Positions 7,457 through 14,459 of a stretch of DNA of 17,207 nucleotides are shown in pieces (position 1 is the stretch's first letter; each line of letters opens with the position of its first letter). The DNA comes from JBHHYU01 sp046757725 (GTDB lineage: Bacteria > Desulfobacterota > Binatia > UBA9968). The stretch is from positions 1 to 17,207 of the forward strand of contig JBHHYU010000067.1 of NCBI GenBank assembly GCA_046757725.1. The letters run 5' to 3'. The position numbers and the translations under genes were made by a program. The notes under the pieces are model-generated. The model was not told where the DNA came from and made no database searches. It saw only the letters and a program-made list of their open reading frames with translations.

Positions 7457-8361
7457 AACTCTCGCAGGTTGCTTTTGTCTTCCGGCGCGTTTTTAAAAGC
7501 ATGAGAGAATTGTTTTGGACTCACATACTTACCTCTGTGACTATGGCGATGACCTTGTTTATTTTGGGAGGGTTTCTCCTGCTCCAGAAAAATCTTCATG
7601 GCTGGCTAAAGGGATGGGGAGATCAAGTTCAGATTTTCGCCTACCTAGACGATCACCTTTCTCCCGCAGACCTTAAAGGCCTGCAACAACGTATTCGTTC
7701 CTATCCCGAAGTGGAACGTGTCCACTATGTCTCAAGAGTGGAGGCCTGGAAGGATTTCAAAAAAGCCTTAGAGGCCCAGTCTGGTATGCTGGAGGGTTTG
7801 ACCCAGGATATTCTGCCGGCTTCCCTGGAAATTGCTCTAAAAAAAACTGACCGGAAGCGCGCTTCAGTGGAAGATTTAGCGAATCAACTTTACAAATTAA
7901 AGGGGGTCCGTGAAGTCGAATATCCTGGAGAATGGATGGAGAAGTTGAGCCTCCTGGTACTAAGCGTCCAATGGGCCAAATGGATTCTTGGTGGGGTTCT
8001 TTTTATCGCTACACTTCTGATTGTGGGGAGCACAGTAAAACTGGCGATTCTGGCCCGCAGGAATGAGATAGAGATTATGCAGTTGGTTGGCGCTACGGAA
8101 GGGGTAATCAAAGCCCCCTTTATTATTGAGGGAATGATTCAAGGCGTTCTGGGGGCTTCCCTGTCACTCTTTTTGCTTTGGTTACTTTTTTTCTTCCTGA
8201 GCATACGGCTCGCGTCCTCGTTCGATATCTTACCTGCTCAAGGCCAGTATCACTTCCTTGACTCCGGGGGGATCGCTTTCTTACTCTTTCTTGGGTGGCT
8301 CATGGGAGCAGGTGGAACTTTGTTCTCTCTTAGAAGGTTTCTCAAGACATGGGGAAGATAA
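7453..8361 (+). CDS. ftsX: Cell division protein FtsX (permease-like domain)
   Basis: This 302-residue inner-membrane partner of FtsE has a short cytoplasmic N-terminus, a first membrane segment at about 24-44, a periplasmic domain at about 45-172 (the loop that contacts EnvC-type activators), and three more membrane segments near 174-197, 223-252 and 272-293. The segment ARRNEIEIMQLVGAT (201-215) is the conserved cytoplasmic loop of FtsX/MacB-type permeases that faces the ATPase. The start overlaps the end of ftsE by 4 nt, and its own 3' end overlaps the next gene by 13 nt, so ftsE-ftsX-envC form one translationally coupled operon. The length is within the normal range for FtsX. Confidence 0.95.
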   Translation: MKLSQVAFVFRRVFKSMRELFWTHILTSVTMAMTLFILGGFLLLQKNLHGWLKGWGDQVQIFAYLDDHLSPADLKGLQQRIRSYPEVERVHYVSRVEAWKDFKKALEAQSGMLEGLTQDILPASLEIALKKTDRKRASVEDLANQLYKLKGVREVEYPGEWMEKLSLLVLSVQWAKWILGGVLFIATLLIVGSTVKLAILARRNEIEIMQLVGATEGVIKAPFIIEGMIQGVLGASLSLFLLWLLFFFLSIRLASSFDILPAQGQYHFLDSGGIAFLLFLGWLMGAGGTLFSLRRFLKTWGR

Positions 8362-9512
8362 GTAAAGCCATCGTTTTTGCGTTCCTGGCCCTTTCCTTGC
8401 CGTGTCTATGCGCAAACAGTGAGGCGGCGGGGGTGGCGAAGGAGTTAAAGGGGATCAAGAAAAAGATTGAACGGGAGAAGCGAGGCATTTCAAAAGTGCA
8501 GAACAAAGAAGCCTCGGTCCTTGGGCGTTTAGAAGACATTGAAAAAGCACTAGACGAAAAGAATAAGCAGTTAAAAAAAATAAATTCACGGTTGGATTCT
8601 ATCCTGAAAGGGTTACAAAAAAGCGAGACACAATCAAAAAGGATCAGGTCGTTTCTTCAAGCTCGGAGGCGCCTTCTGAAAAAACGCGCCCGCGCGCTTT
8701 ACAAATGGCAGAAGGGAGGCAGCCCTTTCATCCTTCTTAATGGAGGCCTTTCAGTAGCGGAACTTGTTCGCCGCAAGCGTTATTTAGAATTGATGTTGGC
8801 CTACGACAAGGAGCTGCTGAACGGCTTGCGGAGAGAATCCGACCGTCAAGAGGGCCTTAAGAGAAAATTGGTGCGAAAGCGAAAGAGTGTCAATAGAGAG
8901 AGAAGGGTGGTGGTTCAGGTCAAGGAGTCGATTCGTTTGGATAGGGAAAAAAAGAGAATAATACTATCCAGTTTGCACCGCCAGAAAAAGATTCGCGAGC
9001 GCGCCCTTAAGGAGCTGGAACGGGCATCTCGTAAGCTCCAGAAAATGATGGAAGATATGAGCCGACGGGCGGTTGTTAGATTCAAGCGGCCGCCTTCTGC
9101 CCTCGGGTTTAGGAAGATGAAGGGCAAGTTAGACTATCCGGTGCGAGGAGCGGTGAAGGAGCGATTTGGAAAGGCGAAGCACCCGGAGTTTTCTGCGGAG
9201 GTCTTCCATAAGGGGATTGAGATCCAGGCTCCCCTGGGGGAGGAAATAAAGGCGGTGGAGAGAGGCAAAGTCGTTTTTGCTGATCGATTCTTAGGTTATG
9301 GACGGATGATGATCGTTGATCATGGAAAAAGGTATTACTCGATTTACGCCCATCTCTCCGATCTGCTGAAAAAGACTGGGGAACTCGTGAAAAAAGGCGA
9401 ACCGATTGCGTTGGTTGGTGACAGCGGTTCCCTCAGGGGGTCGCGGCTTTACTTTGAGATTCGCAAGGGAGGTAAACCCTTGGACCCCCTTCCTTGGTTT
9501 AAAAAACGGTAG
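8349..9512 (+). CDS. envC: EnvC-like murein hydrolase activator (coiled coil plus degenerate LytM/M23 domain)
   Basis: This 387-residue exported protein has an N-terminal signal peptide (about 1-27, hydrophobic core IVFAFLALSLPCLCA), a long lysine/arginine-rich coiled coil (about 30-245) and a C-terminal LytM domain (about 260-387). The LytM domain lacks the zinc-binding set: the usual HxxxD is H287..E291, and the usual HxH is R366-L-Y368 within the segment LYFEIR; only H335 of YAHL remains. This matches EnvC-type pseudo-enzymes, which do not cut peptidoglycan but activate amidases when FtsEX hydrolyses ATP. Gene order after ftsEX supports the role. The ATG at 8349 overlaps ftsX by 13 nt. No amidase gene is in this window, so the client is unidentified. 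Confidence 0.9.
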   Translation: MGKISKAIVFAFLALSLPCLCANSEAAGVAKELKGIKKKIEREKRGISKVQNKEASVLGRLEDIEKALDEKNKQLKKINSRLDSILKGLQKSETQSKRIRSFLQARRRLLKKRARALYKWQKGGSPFILLNGGLSVAELVRRKRYLELMLAYDKELLNGLRRESDRQEGLKRKLVRKRKSVNRERRVVVQVKESIRLDREKKRIILSSLHRQKKIRERALKELERASRKLQKMMEDMSRRAVVRFKRPPSALGFRKMKGKLDYPVRGAVKERFGKAKHPEFSAEVFHKGIEIQAPLGEEIKAVERGKVVFADRFLGYGRMMIVDHGKRYYSIYAHLSDLLKKTGELVKKGEPIALVGDSGSLRGSRLYFEIRKGGKPLDPLPWFKKR

Positions 9513-9532
9513 CTATTCGGAGAAACTTATTA

Positions 9533-9553
9533 TACTATAGCGATGTTATAGTA
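9533..9553 (+). promoter_or_regulatory. AT-rich inverted repeat upstream of the ctpA-type gene
   Basis: TACTATA (9533-9539) and TATAGTA (9547-9553) are perfect 7-nt inverted arms around a 7-nt spacer, about 22 nt before the ctpA start. TATACT at 9531-9536 overlaps the left arm and resembles a -10 box, but I find no -35 at the right distance. It could be an operator, a weak hairpin or chance. There is no U-tract, so it is not a terminator. Confidence 0.3.
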
Positions 9554-9575
9554 AGCTGTACTGAGGAGATAAACT

Positions 9576-10901
9576 ATGCGACTGCTCAAGAGACACGGGT
9601 ACTCCGTGGTATTATTATTGTTGTGTCTAGGGTTGACGGTTATTCTGAGCAGCGAAGTGCTAACAAACGTGTCGGCCGTTACCCGGCAGGAATATGAAAG
9701 TTTGGAGACATTTACCAATATCTTGGCAATCGTAAAAAAAAGCTATGTCGACAAAATCGACACGAAACAACTAATTACAGGGGCCATCAAGGGAATGCTC
9801 AATTCGATGGATCCTCACAGTGCTTACCTGACTCCCGAACTCTATAAAGAGCTTCAGATGGACACTCAGGGAAAGTTCGGTGGTTTGGGCATTGAGATTA
9901 CTATCAAGGGTGGGATTCCTACAGTTGTATCTCCCATCGAGGATACACCTGCCTACAGGGTAGGGATCAAGTCGGGAGATCAGATCGTTAAGATCGAAGA
10001 TGAATTTACGAGGGATATGACGCTGATGGATGCTGTAAAGAGGATGCGCGGTCCCAAGGGGAGTGAGATCAAGATCTCTGTTAAGCGCCAGGGAGTCGCA
10101 AAACTTTTAGATTTTACCATCATCCGGGACACGATCCGAATCAAAAGTGTTCGGAGCCGCTTGTTGGAGGAAGGTTACGGCTATGTTCGTATCGCCCAGT
10201 TTCAAGAGCGCACCGATCGAGATCTGGAAAAGACCCTTGAGAAGCTAAGTTCCGGTAAGAGGGGAATGCGGGGGTTGGTGCTCGATCTGCGTAATAATCC
10301 AGGGGGACTTCTGACACAGGCTGTCAGGGTATCGGACCTCTTTCTCGACTCCGGGCTGATTGTTTACACGCGGGGGCGGTTAGAGAACCAGCAGCAGAAA
10401 TATTTTGCCCGTAAGGAGAGCTCTTGGACTGAGTTTCCCATAGTGATCCTGGTGAACGGTGGTAGCGCCAGCGCCTCGGAGATCGTAGCCGGCGCTCTGC
10501 AGGATCACAAACGGGCGGTTGTCCTGGGAACCAAGACTTTCGGCAAGGGATCAGTCCAGACTATTCTTCCCTTGGATGACAGCTCTGCACTTCGGCTAAC
10601 CACAGCCCGTTACTACACCCCTAAGGGGCGTTCTATCCAGGCGACCGGTATAGTTCCCGATATCATTCTGGACAACGTGCCCACGGAGAAGGCCAAGACT
10701 GGAGACAAAAAGAGGCCTATCTTGAGAGAGGAGAACCTTCCCGGCCATCTGGAAAACGGGGAGGAGGAAACGCCCAAAAACAAGCCGGCGCAAGAGCAAC
10801 GTCAAGACACCATTGAAAGTGACCGTCAGCTCAAACATGCCTTGGAGTTGTTGAAAGGTTGGAATGTTTTTAAACAATTAGTTCAGAAAAAAGCTGCATG
10901 A
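9576..10901 (+). CDS. ctpA: C-terminal processing protease, S41 family (CtpA/Prc-like)
   Basis: This 441-residue periplasmic serine protease would cut proteins near their C-terminus. An N-terminal membrane anchor or signal (about 10-34) is followed by the S41 N-terminal region, a PDZ domain (about 98-185, with GGLGIEI and AYRVGIKSGDQIVKI) that binds substrate C-termini, and the catalytic domain. The Ser-Lys dyad is visible: Ser299 in GSASASEI and Lys324 in FGKGSVQ, 25 residues apart as in Tsp, with Gln328 at the expected position. The tail after about 370 is charged and low in complexity. GAGGAG at 9563-9568 is a good ribosome-binding site, 7 nt before the ATG. It lies 63 nt after envC on the same strand, which fits a role in turnover of murein hydrolases, as seen for CtpA in other bacteria (inference). 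Confidence 0.93.
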   Translation: MRLLKRHGYSVVLLLLCLGLTVILSSEVLTNVSAVTRQEYESLETFTNILAIVKKSYVDKIDTKQLITGAIKGMLNSMDPHSAYLTPELYKELQMDTQGKFGGLGIEITIKGGIPTVVSPIEDTPAYRVGIKSGDQIVKIEDEFTRDMTLMDAVKRMRGPKGSEIKISVKRQGVAKLLDFTIIRDTIRIKSVRSRLLEEGYGYVRIAQFQERTDRDLEKTLEKLSSGKRGMRGLVLDLRNNPGGLLTQAVRVSDLFLDSGLIVYTRGRLENQQQKYFARKESSWTEFPIVILVNGGSASASEIVAGALQDHKRAVVLGTKTFGKGSVQTILPLDDSSALRLTTARYYTPKGRSIQATGIVPDIILDNVPTEKAKTGDKKRPILREENLPGHLENGEEETPKNKPAQEQRQDTIESDRQLKHALELLKGWNVFKQLVQKKAA

Positions 10902-10928
10902 ACCTATGTTATTGATAATAAATCAGAC

Positions 10929-10963
10929 GGGCCGTTGGGGGATAAAGAACGGAGACCCCTTTT
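10929..10963 (+). terminator. Weak candidate terminator after ctpA
   Basis: CCGTT (10932-10936) pairs with AACGG (10948-10952), extended by GGG/CCC across a 3-nt bulge, then TTTT at 10960-10963. The stem is short and interrupted and the U-tract is only four bases, so the call is tentative. It lies 28 nt after the ctpA stop. Confidence 0.25.
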
Positions 10964-10996
10964 GATCGTCTCGGTCGGTGATTTTTCTTTTGCTGG

Positions 10997-11028
10997 CGAA
11001 TTAGCCCTCCTTTTGGAGGGCTAATTCG
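10997..11028 (+). terminator. Perfect 14-bp hairpin between ctpA and xseA, possible terminator or leader structure
   Basis: CGAATTAGCCCTCC (10997-11010) is the exact reverse complement of GGAGGGCTAATTCG (11015-11028), with a TTTT loop. The GC-rich core is next to the loop and the base of the stem is AT-rich, as in many intrinsic terminators. The tail (TTTGTGG) is, however, poor in T. The hairpin ends only 14 nt before the xseA ATG, so it may also shape translation of xseA. On position alone, ending the ftsEX-envC-ctpA transcript is the simplest role. Confidence 0.5.
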
Positions 11029-11042
11029 TTTGTGGGGTGGTG

Positions 11043-12296
11043 ATGAAAAGATTGAAAGCAGTGAAGGCCATGCCCACAGAAACGAAACTGCCTTTCTTAT
11101 CAGAGGAGCCACGGGTTTGCTTGACCGTTAGCGAGCTTAACCAGATGGTTAAGGGAACCCTAGAAACTGAACTGGATGCCTGTTGGGTGGTCGGGGAGAT
11201 CTCCAATTTTCGTATTCCACCTTCCGGTCATTTCTACTTCACCCTCAAGGACGACAAGAGTCAGATTGCTGCGGTTATATTCCGGCGCCAGGGTCTTCGC
11301 GTCTCCTTTCAGCCTGAAAATGGAATGGAGGTGATATGTTTCGGTCGCGTTAGCCTCTATTCCGTTCGGGGGGATCTTCAGCTCTATGTAGAGACCATGG
11401 AGCCCAGAGGTCGAGGTGCTCTTTCTTGGGCCTTTGAGCAGTTAAAGCAAAAACTGAGTAAAGAGGGCTTCTTCGCTGCCGACAGGAAGAGGCCACTACC
11501 GTTCTTGCCCCGGGCTATCGGCATCGTCACTTCCCAGCACGGGGCCGCGCTCCGAGATATGCTTCGGGTTATCCGAGATAGGTTTCCGGAGCGGCGGGTC
11601 GTCATTCGATCGGTCAAGGTCCAGGGAGAAGGCGCAGCGTTGGAAATTGCTCAGGGGCTTACAGAGCTCGGTCACTCGGGTCTGGTCGAGGTCATGATTG
11701 TCGGGCGCGGGGGAGGGTCGTTGGAGGATCTGTGGGCCTTCAATGAAGAGGTTGTTGCGCGCGCGATTTATGCTGCGCCTGTTCCCGTTATATCTGCAGT
11801 GGGTCACGAGGTGGATTTTACTATTGCCGATTTTGTCGCAGACCGTCGTGCACCGACTCCAACCGCTGCAGCAGAAATGGTGCTACCTCGAAGAGAAGCG
11901 ATCGTGGAAACAGTCCAGGGGATGGAGAAACGTTTGCTGAGGAATATCTACACCCGGGTGGAGATTCAAAGAGAGGTCTGGGACGGATTAGTTCGGAGAC
12001 TCTCGGACCCCGGACGGCGATTGCGGGAAAATCAAATGCGCCTGGATGAGCTGTCCCTGAATCTGTGGCGCCGGTTCCAGGATCGCCTCACCCGGCTGAG
12101 GGACCGTATAGGTCAGGGTGCTGGGCGATTGGGGGCGTTAAGCCCTTTGGGAGTCTTGGAAAGGGGCTATAGTATCGTGCACAAATTGCCCGAGGGGTTG
12201 GCCGTCAAAGATACCACATCGATCAAGATTGGAGATCCCCTCCGGATTACCTTTGCTCGCGGGAAGTCTATCTGTAGGGTCGAGGAGAAGGAGTAG
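11043..12296 (+). CDS. xseA: Exodeoxyribonuclease VII large subunit
   Basis: This protein of 417 residues is the catalytic subunit of exonuclease VII, which degrades single-stranded DNA from both ends to oligonucleotides. The N-terminal OB-fold begins at LTVSELNQMVKGTLE and carries VVGEISNFR..SGHFYFTLKD. The catalytic domain shows the family segments GIVTSQHGAALRDML, VQGEGAALEIAQ, VGRGGGSLEDLWAFNEE, PVISAVGHEVDFTIADFVAD and RAPTPTAAAEM, all typical of XseA. The helical C-terminal part, which binds many small subunits, ends with SPLGVLERGYSIV. GTG GTG ATG occur in tandem at 11037-11045, and ATG 11043 is preferred because GGGG sits just upstream; ATG 11070 is also possible. It is the first gene of the second operon, and its small subunit is encoded downstream, beyond an unrelated M23 gene. 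Confidence 0.96.
   Translation: MKRLKAVKAMPTETKLPFLSEEPRVCLTVSELNQMVKGTLETELDACWVVGEISNFRIPPSGHFYFTLKDDKSQIAAVIFRRQGLRVSFQPENGMEVICFGRVSLYSVRGDLQLYVETMEPRGRGALSWAFEQLKQKLSKEGFFAADRKRPLPFLPRAIGIVTSQHGAALRDMLRVIRDRFPERRVVIRSVKVQGEGAALEIAQGLTELGHSGLVEVMIVGRGGGSLEDLWAFNEEVVARAIYAAPVPVISAVGHEVDFTIADFVADRRAPTPTAAAEMVLPRREAIVETVQGMEKRLLRNIYTRVEIQREVWDGLVRRLSDPGRRLRENQMRLDELSLNLWRRFQDRLTRLRDRIGQGAGRLGALSPLGVLERGYSIVHKLPEGLAVKDTTSIKIGDPLRITFARGKSICRVEEKE
12288..12293 (+). promoter_or_regulatory. Shine-Dalgarno AAGGAG deciding the GTG start of the M23 gene
   Basis: AAGGAG inside the last codons of xseA lies 4 nt before GTG 12298. Starting there gives a clean signal peptide directly at the N-terminus. 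The upstream in-frame ATG at 12229 would add 23 residues that mask the signal and overlap xseA by 68 nt. Confidence 0.65.
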
Positions 12297-12297
12297 G

Positions 12298-13221
12298 GTG
12301 AAAGCGCCAGGCGCCGTTATCGCTTTAGTTGGCTTGGTCTGCCTCATGGCCCAGGTTTCCTCTGCAAAGGAAGATTCTTGGACCATCACGGTTGAGCCCC
12401 TGGAGGTTTTTCAGGGAGGAGTCGTGGAGGTGAGGGTTTCAGGAGAAGAGGTGGGGGGGGTGAAAGGGCGATTTCGAAATCAAGAGATACCGTTTTTTCG
12501 CAGCGAGGGTGGTCCTTATATGGCTCTATTAGGAGTGGACCTTGAGGAACAACCTGGACGTCTAGGGATTACCATCGAGGGGCGGACTCGTAGTGGAACG
12601 AGGAAGAAGCAGCCTATAACCCTCCGCGTTAAAAAAAAGGGCTTTGCCCGGGAAAAGATAACTGTCCCCGCAGCCTTTGATCACTTCGATGGAGCCACAC
12701 TACAGAGGATCCAAAAAGAAGGAGCGCGGATCGCCCAGATCTGGAAGATTTCCAGCCCTCAGCGCTGGTGGAAAGGACGGTTTATTGCGCCAGTTCCCGG
12801 AAAGATTACTTCACCTTTCGGCTTACATAGAGTAGTCAATGGGTTACCCCGATCTCGCCATGGGGGAGTTGATCTTAAAGCCGCCTTGGGTACGAGCATT
12901 GTGGCGGCGAATGATGGCCGAGTGGTTCTCCTAGACAATCTTTTTTTCACCGGGAAGAGCATTGTTCTGGACCATGGAGGTGGACTCTATACCATGTACT
13001 TCCATCTTTCGAAATTTCTTGTGGATGCACATGCTCTGGTACGTAAGGGAGATTTAATGGGTTTGGCTGGAATGACAGGGAGAGTGACCGGCCCACACCT
13101 TCATTGGGGAGTGCGGTTGAACGGGGCGAGAATAGATCCCATGGAATTGTTGACGGTTCCGGAGGGCGGGAAACAGCAGGTAGAGGCGAGAAAGCAAAAT
13201 GGAGAAGGCGAGAGGCAATAG
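12298..13221 (+). CDS. Secreted M23 family metallo-endopeptidase (LytM-type, catalytic residues intact)
   Basis: This 307-residue exported protein is predicted to cut peptide cross-links of peptidoglycan in the periplasm. Residues 1-23 form a signal peptide ending VSSA. A beta-rich N-terminal region (about 28-115: ITVEPLEVFQGGVVEVRVSG) looks like an immunoglobulin-like or substrate-presenting domain. The M23 domain (about 160-285) has the full zinc-site set: His188 and Asp192 in HGGVD, His236 in YFHLS, and HLH at 267-269. It should therefore be active, unlike the EnvC-like protein nearby. The GTG start comes 1 nt after the xseA stop, so the two genes are probably translationally coupled. The hydrophilic tail past residue 290 is encoded partly by a purine-rich repeated tract. 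Its presence between xseA and xseB is unexpected functionally. Confidence 0.9.
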   Translation: MKAPGAVIALVGLVCLMAQVSSAKEDSWTITVEPLEVFQGGVVEVRVSGEEVGGVKGRFRNQEIPFFRSEGGPYMALLGVDLEEQPGRLGITIEGRTRSGTRKKQPITLRVKKKGFAREKITVPAAFDHFDGATLQRIQKEGARIAQIWKISSPQRWWKGRFIAPVPGKITSPFGLHRVVNGLPRSRHGGVDLKAALGTSIVAANDGRVVLLDNLFFTGKSIVLDHGGGLYTMYFHLSKFLVDAHALVRKGDLMGLAGMTGRVTGPHLHWGVRLNGARIDPMELLTVPEGGKQQVEARKQNGEGERQ

Positions 13222-13240
13222 GCGTAAGGTGAGAGGGGAG
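13184..13240 (+). repeat. Purine-rich AGGCG-type short imperfect repeats across the M23 3' end and xseB leader
   Basis: AGGCG occurs at 13184, 13206 and 13220, two of them as AGGCGAGA, within a nearly C/T-free stretch that runs through the M23 stop codon into the GAGAGGGGAG before xseB. The spacing is irregular (22 and 14 nt). It resembles the short tandem decorations seen in intergenic DNA of some environmental genomes. Confidence 0.4.
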
Positions 13241-13244
13241 AATG

Positions 13245-13505
13245 ATGGTGAGAAAAGATCCAGGTAAGAAGAAGTTTGAGAAAGCCCTTGAAGAACTCGA
13301 AGAGGTGGTGGAACGACTGGAATCCGGAGAAATTTCGCTTGAGGATTCTCTCGCAGCTTTTGAAGAGGGGATAGGTTTGGTGAAATACTGCAATCAAAAG
13401 CTGACCGAGGTCGAAAAAAAGATAGAGTTGTTGGTGAAGGATAAAGAGGGAAATATCCGACTTAAATCCTTTATAGACGAGGTAAACGAAGAGCCGGAGG
13501 GGTAG
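13245..13505 (+). CDS. xseB: Exodeoxyribonuclease VII small subunit
   Basis: This small helical protein of 86 residues binds the C-terminal region of XseA in multiple copies and is required for stable exonuclease VII. The family pattern is clear: KFEKALEELEEVVERLESGEISLEDSLAAFEEG (about 11-44), followed by a second helix with CNQKLTEVEKKIELL. Two ATG codons are adjacent; 13245 is preferred to 13242 because GGGGAG ends at 13240, leaving 4 nt rather than 1. The C-terminus is slightly longer than in minimal family members. It is separated from xseA by the M23 gene and followed by ispA after 5 nt. Confidence 0.95.
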   Translation: MVRKDPGKKKFEKALEELEEVVERLESGEISLEDSLAAFEEGIGLVKYCNQKLTEVEKKIELLVKDKEGNIRLKSFIDEVNEEPEG

Positions 13506-13510
13506 GAAGC

Positions 13511-14416
13511 TTGACCGAATCTGCATTTGAGATCGACGATTATCTGAGAGGGCGGAAGACGCTTATCGACCGCAGCCTGGATCGCTATCTCAAGGAGTGT
13601 AAACCGCACCCGCAGTCTCTTTATCAAGCCATGCGTTACAGTATCTTCCCTGGAGGAAAAAGAGTTCGGCCTATCTTGACCTTGGCTACTGGGGAGCTGT
13701 TCGGAGGGAAACATAAGAGCCTGCTACCGTTTGCCTGTGCCTTAGAGTTCATCCATACTTATTCTATTATACATGATGATCTCCCCGCACTGGACGACGA
13801 TGATTTCAGAAGAGGCGAGCCGGCAAGCCATAAGGTCTTCGGCGAAGGTATCGCACTACTGGCCGGGGATGCGCTCCTCACGGAGGCATTTTGTTTGATG
13901 TCTCGGCCGCAAGTGGTGCGTGTCCTAGGGCCAAAACGGACCTTGGAACTGATTCGAGAGATTTCTTACGCCGCCGGTGTTGGAGGGTTAGTGGGGGGAC
14001 AGGCCATAGATTTGGAAGCTGAAGGCAGTGATGTGGATATAGCGAAAGTTGAGTATATCCATGTGTGCAAAACGGGGGCATTGATTCTTACCGCTGCTCG
14101 AGTCGGTGCCAGGATCGGTGGGGCACGCCCACAAGAGATTCGTAGGATTAGTCGTTATTCGGAATTTCTGGGCCTGGCCTTCCAGATCGCGGATGATATC
14201 CTGGATGTTCAAGACGGTGCCGGGGGGCCAAGTCAAAGCCTCGCTAAGGATAAGGAGAAAAAAAAGGCAACGTACCCCTCCGTTGTGGGCTTGCCCGCGG
14301 CAAAGAACCGTCTGCAGGAACTCTTGCATCAAGGCCTGGAAGAGATCAAAAATTTCGGTCGAGAGGCAGATCCTCTGCGAGGAATCGCGCACTATGTTGT
14401 GGATCGTGTCCTTTAG
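13511..14416 (+). CDS. ispA: Polyprenyl diphosphate synthase (farnesyl/geranylgeranyl type, IspA-like)
   Basis: This 301-residue trans-prenyltransferase condenses IPP with allylic diphosphates to make C15 (possibly C20) precursors of undecaprenyl, quinone and other lipids. Both aspartate-rich Mg-binding motifs are present: the first, DDLPALD (89-95), has the two-residue insertion typical of bacterial IspA, and the second is DDILD (228-232). GGKRVRP (48-54) and HVCKTGALI (184-192) are also typical. The region after the second motif, SLAKDKEKKKATYPS, is unusually lysine-rich compared with the normal GKD..GKATYP. The TTG start at 13511 follows an AGGA 3 nt upstream, and the gene begins 5 nt after xseB. 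Product length cannot be decided from sequence. Downstream dxs supplies the pathway's first step. Confidence 0.93.
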   Translation: MTESAFEIDDYLRGRKTLIDRSLDRYLKECKPHPQSLYQAMRYSIFPGGKRVRPILTLATGELFGGKHKSLLPFACALEFIHTYSIIHDDLPALDDDDFRRGEPASHKVFGEGIALLAGDALLTEAFCLMSRPQVVRVLGPKRTLELIREISYAAGVGGLVGGQAIDLEAEGSDVDIAKVEYIHVCKTGALILTAARVGARIGGARPQEIRRISRYSEFLGLAFQIADDILDVQDGAGGPSQSLAKDKEKKKATYPSVVGLPAAKNRLQELLHQGLEEIKNFGREADPLRGIAHYVVDRVL

Positions 14417-14459
14417 TCCCGGGGAAACCGTACCTTAGCATCCCGAGCGAGTGTGTGAA

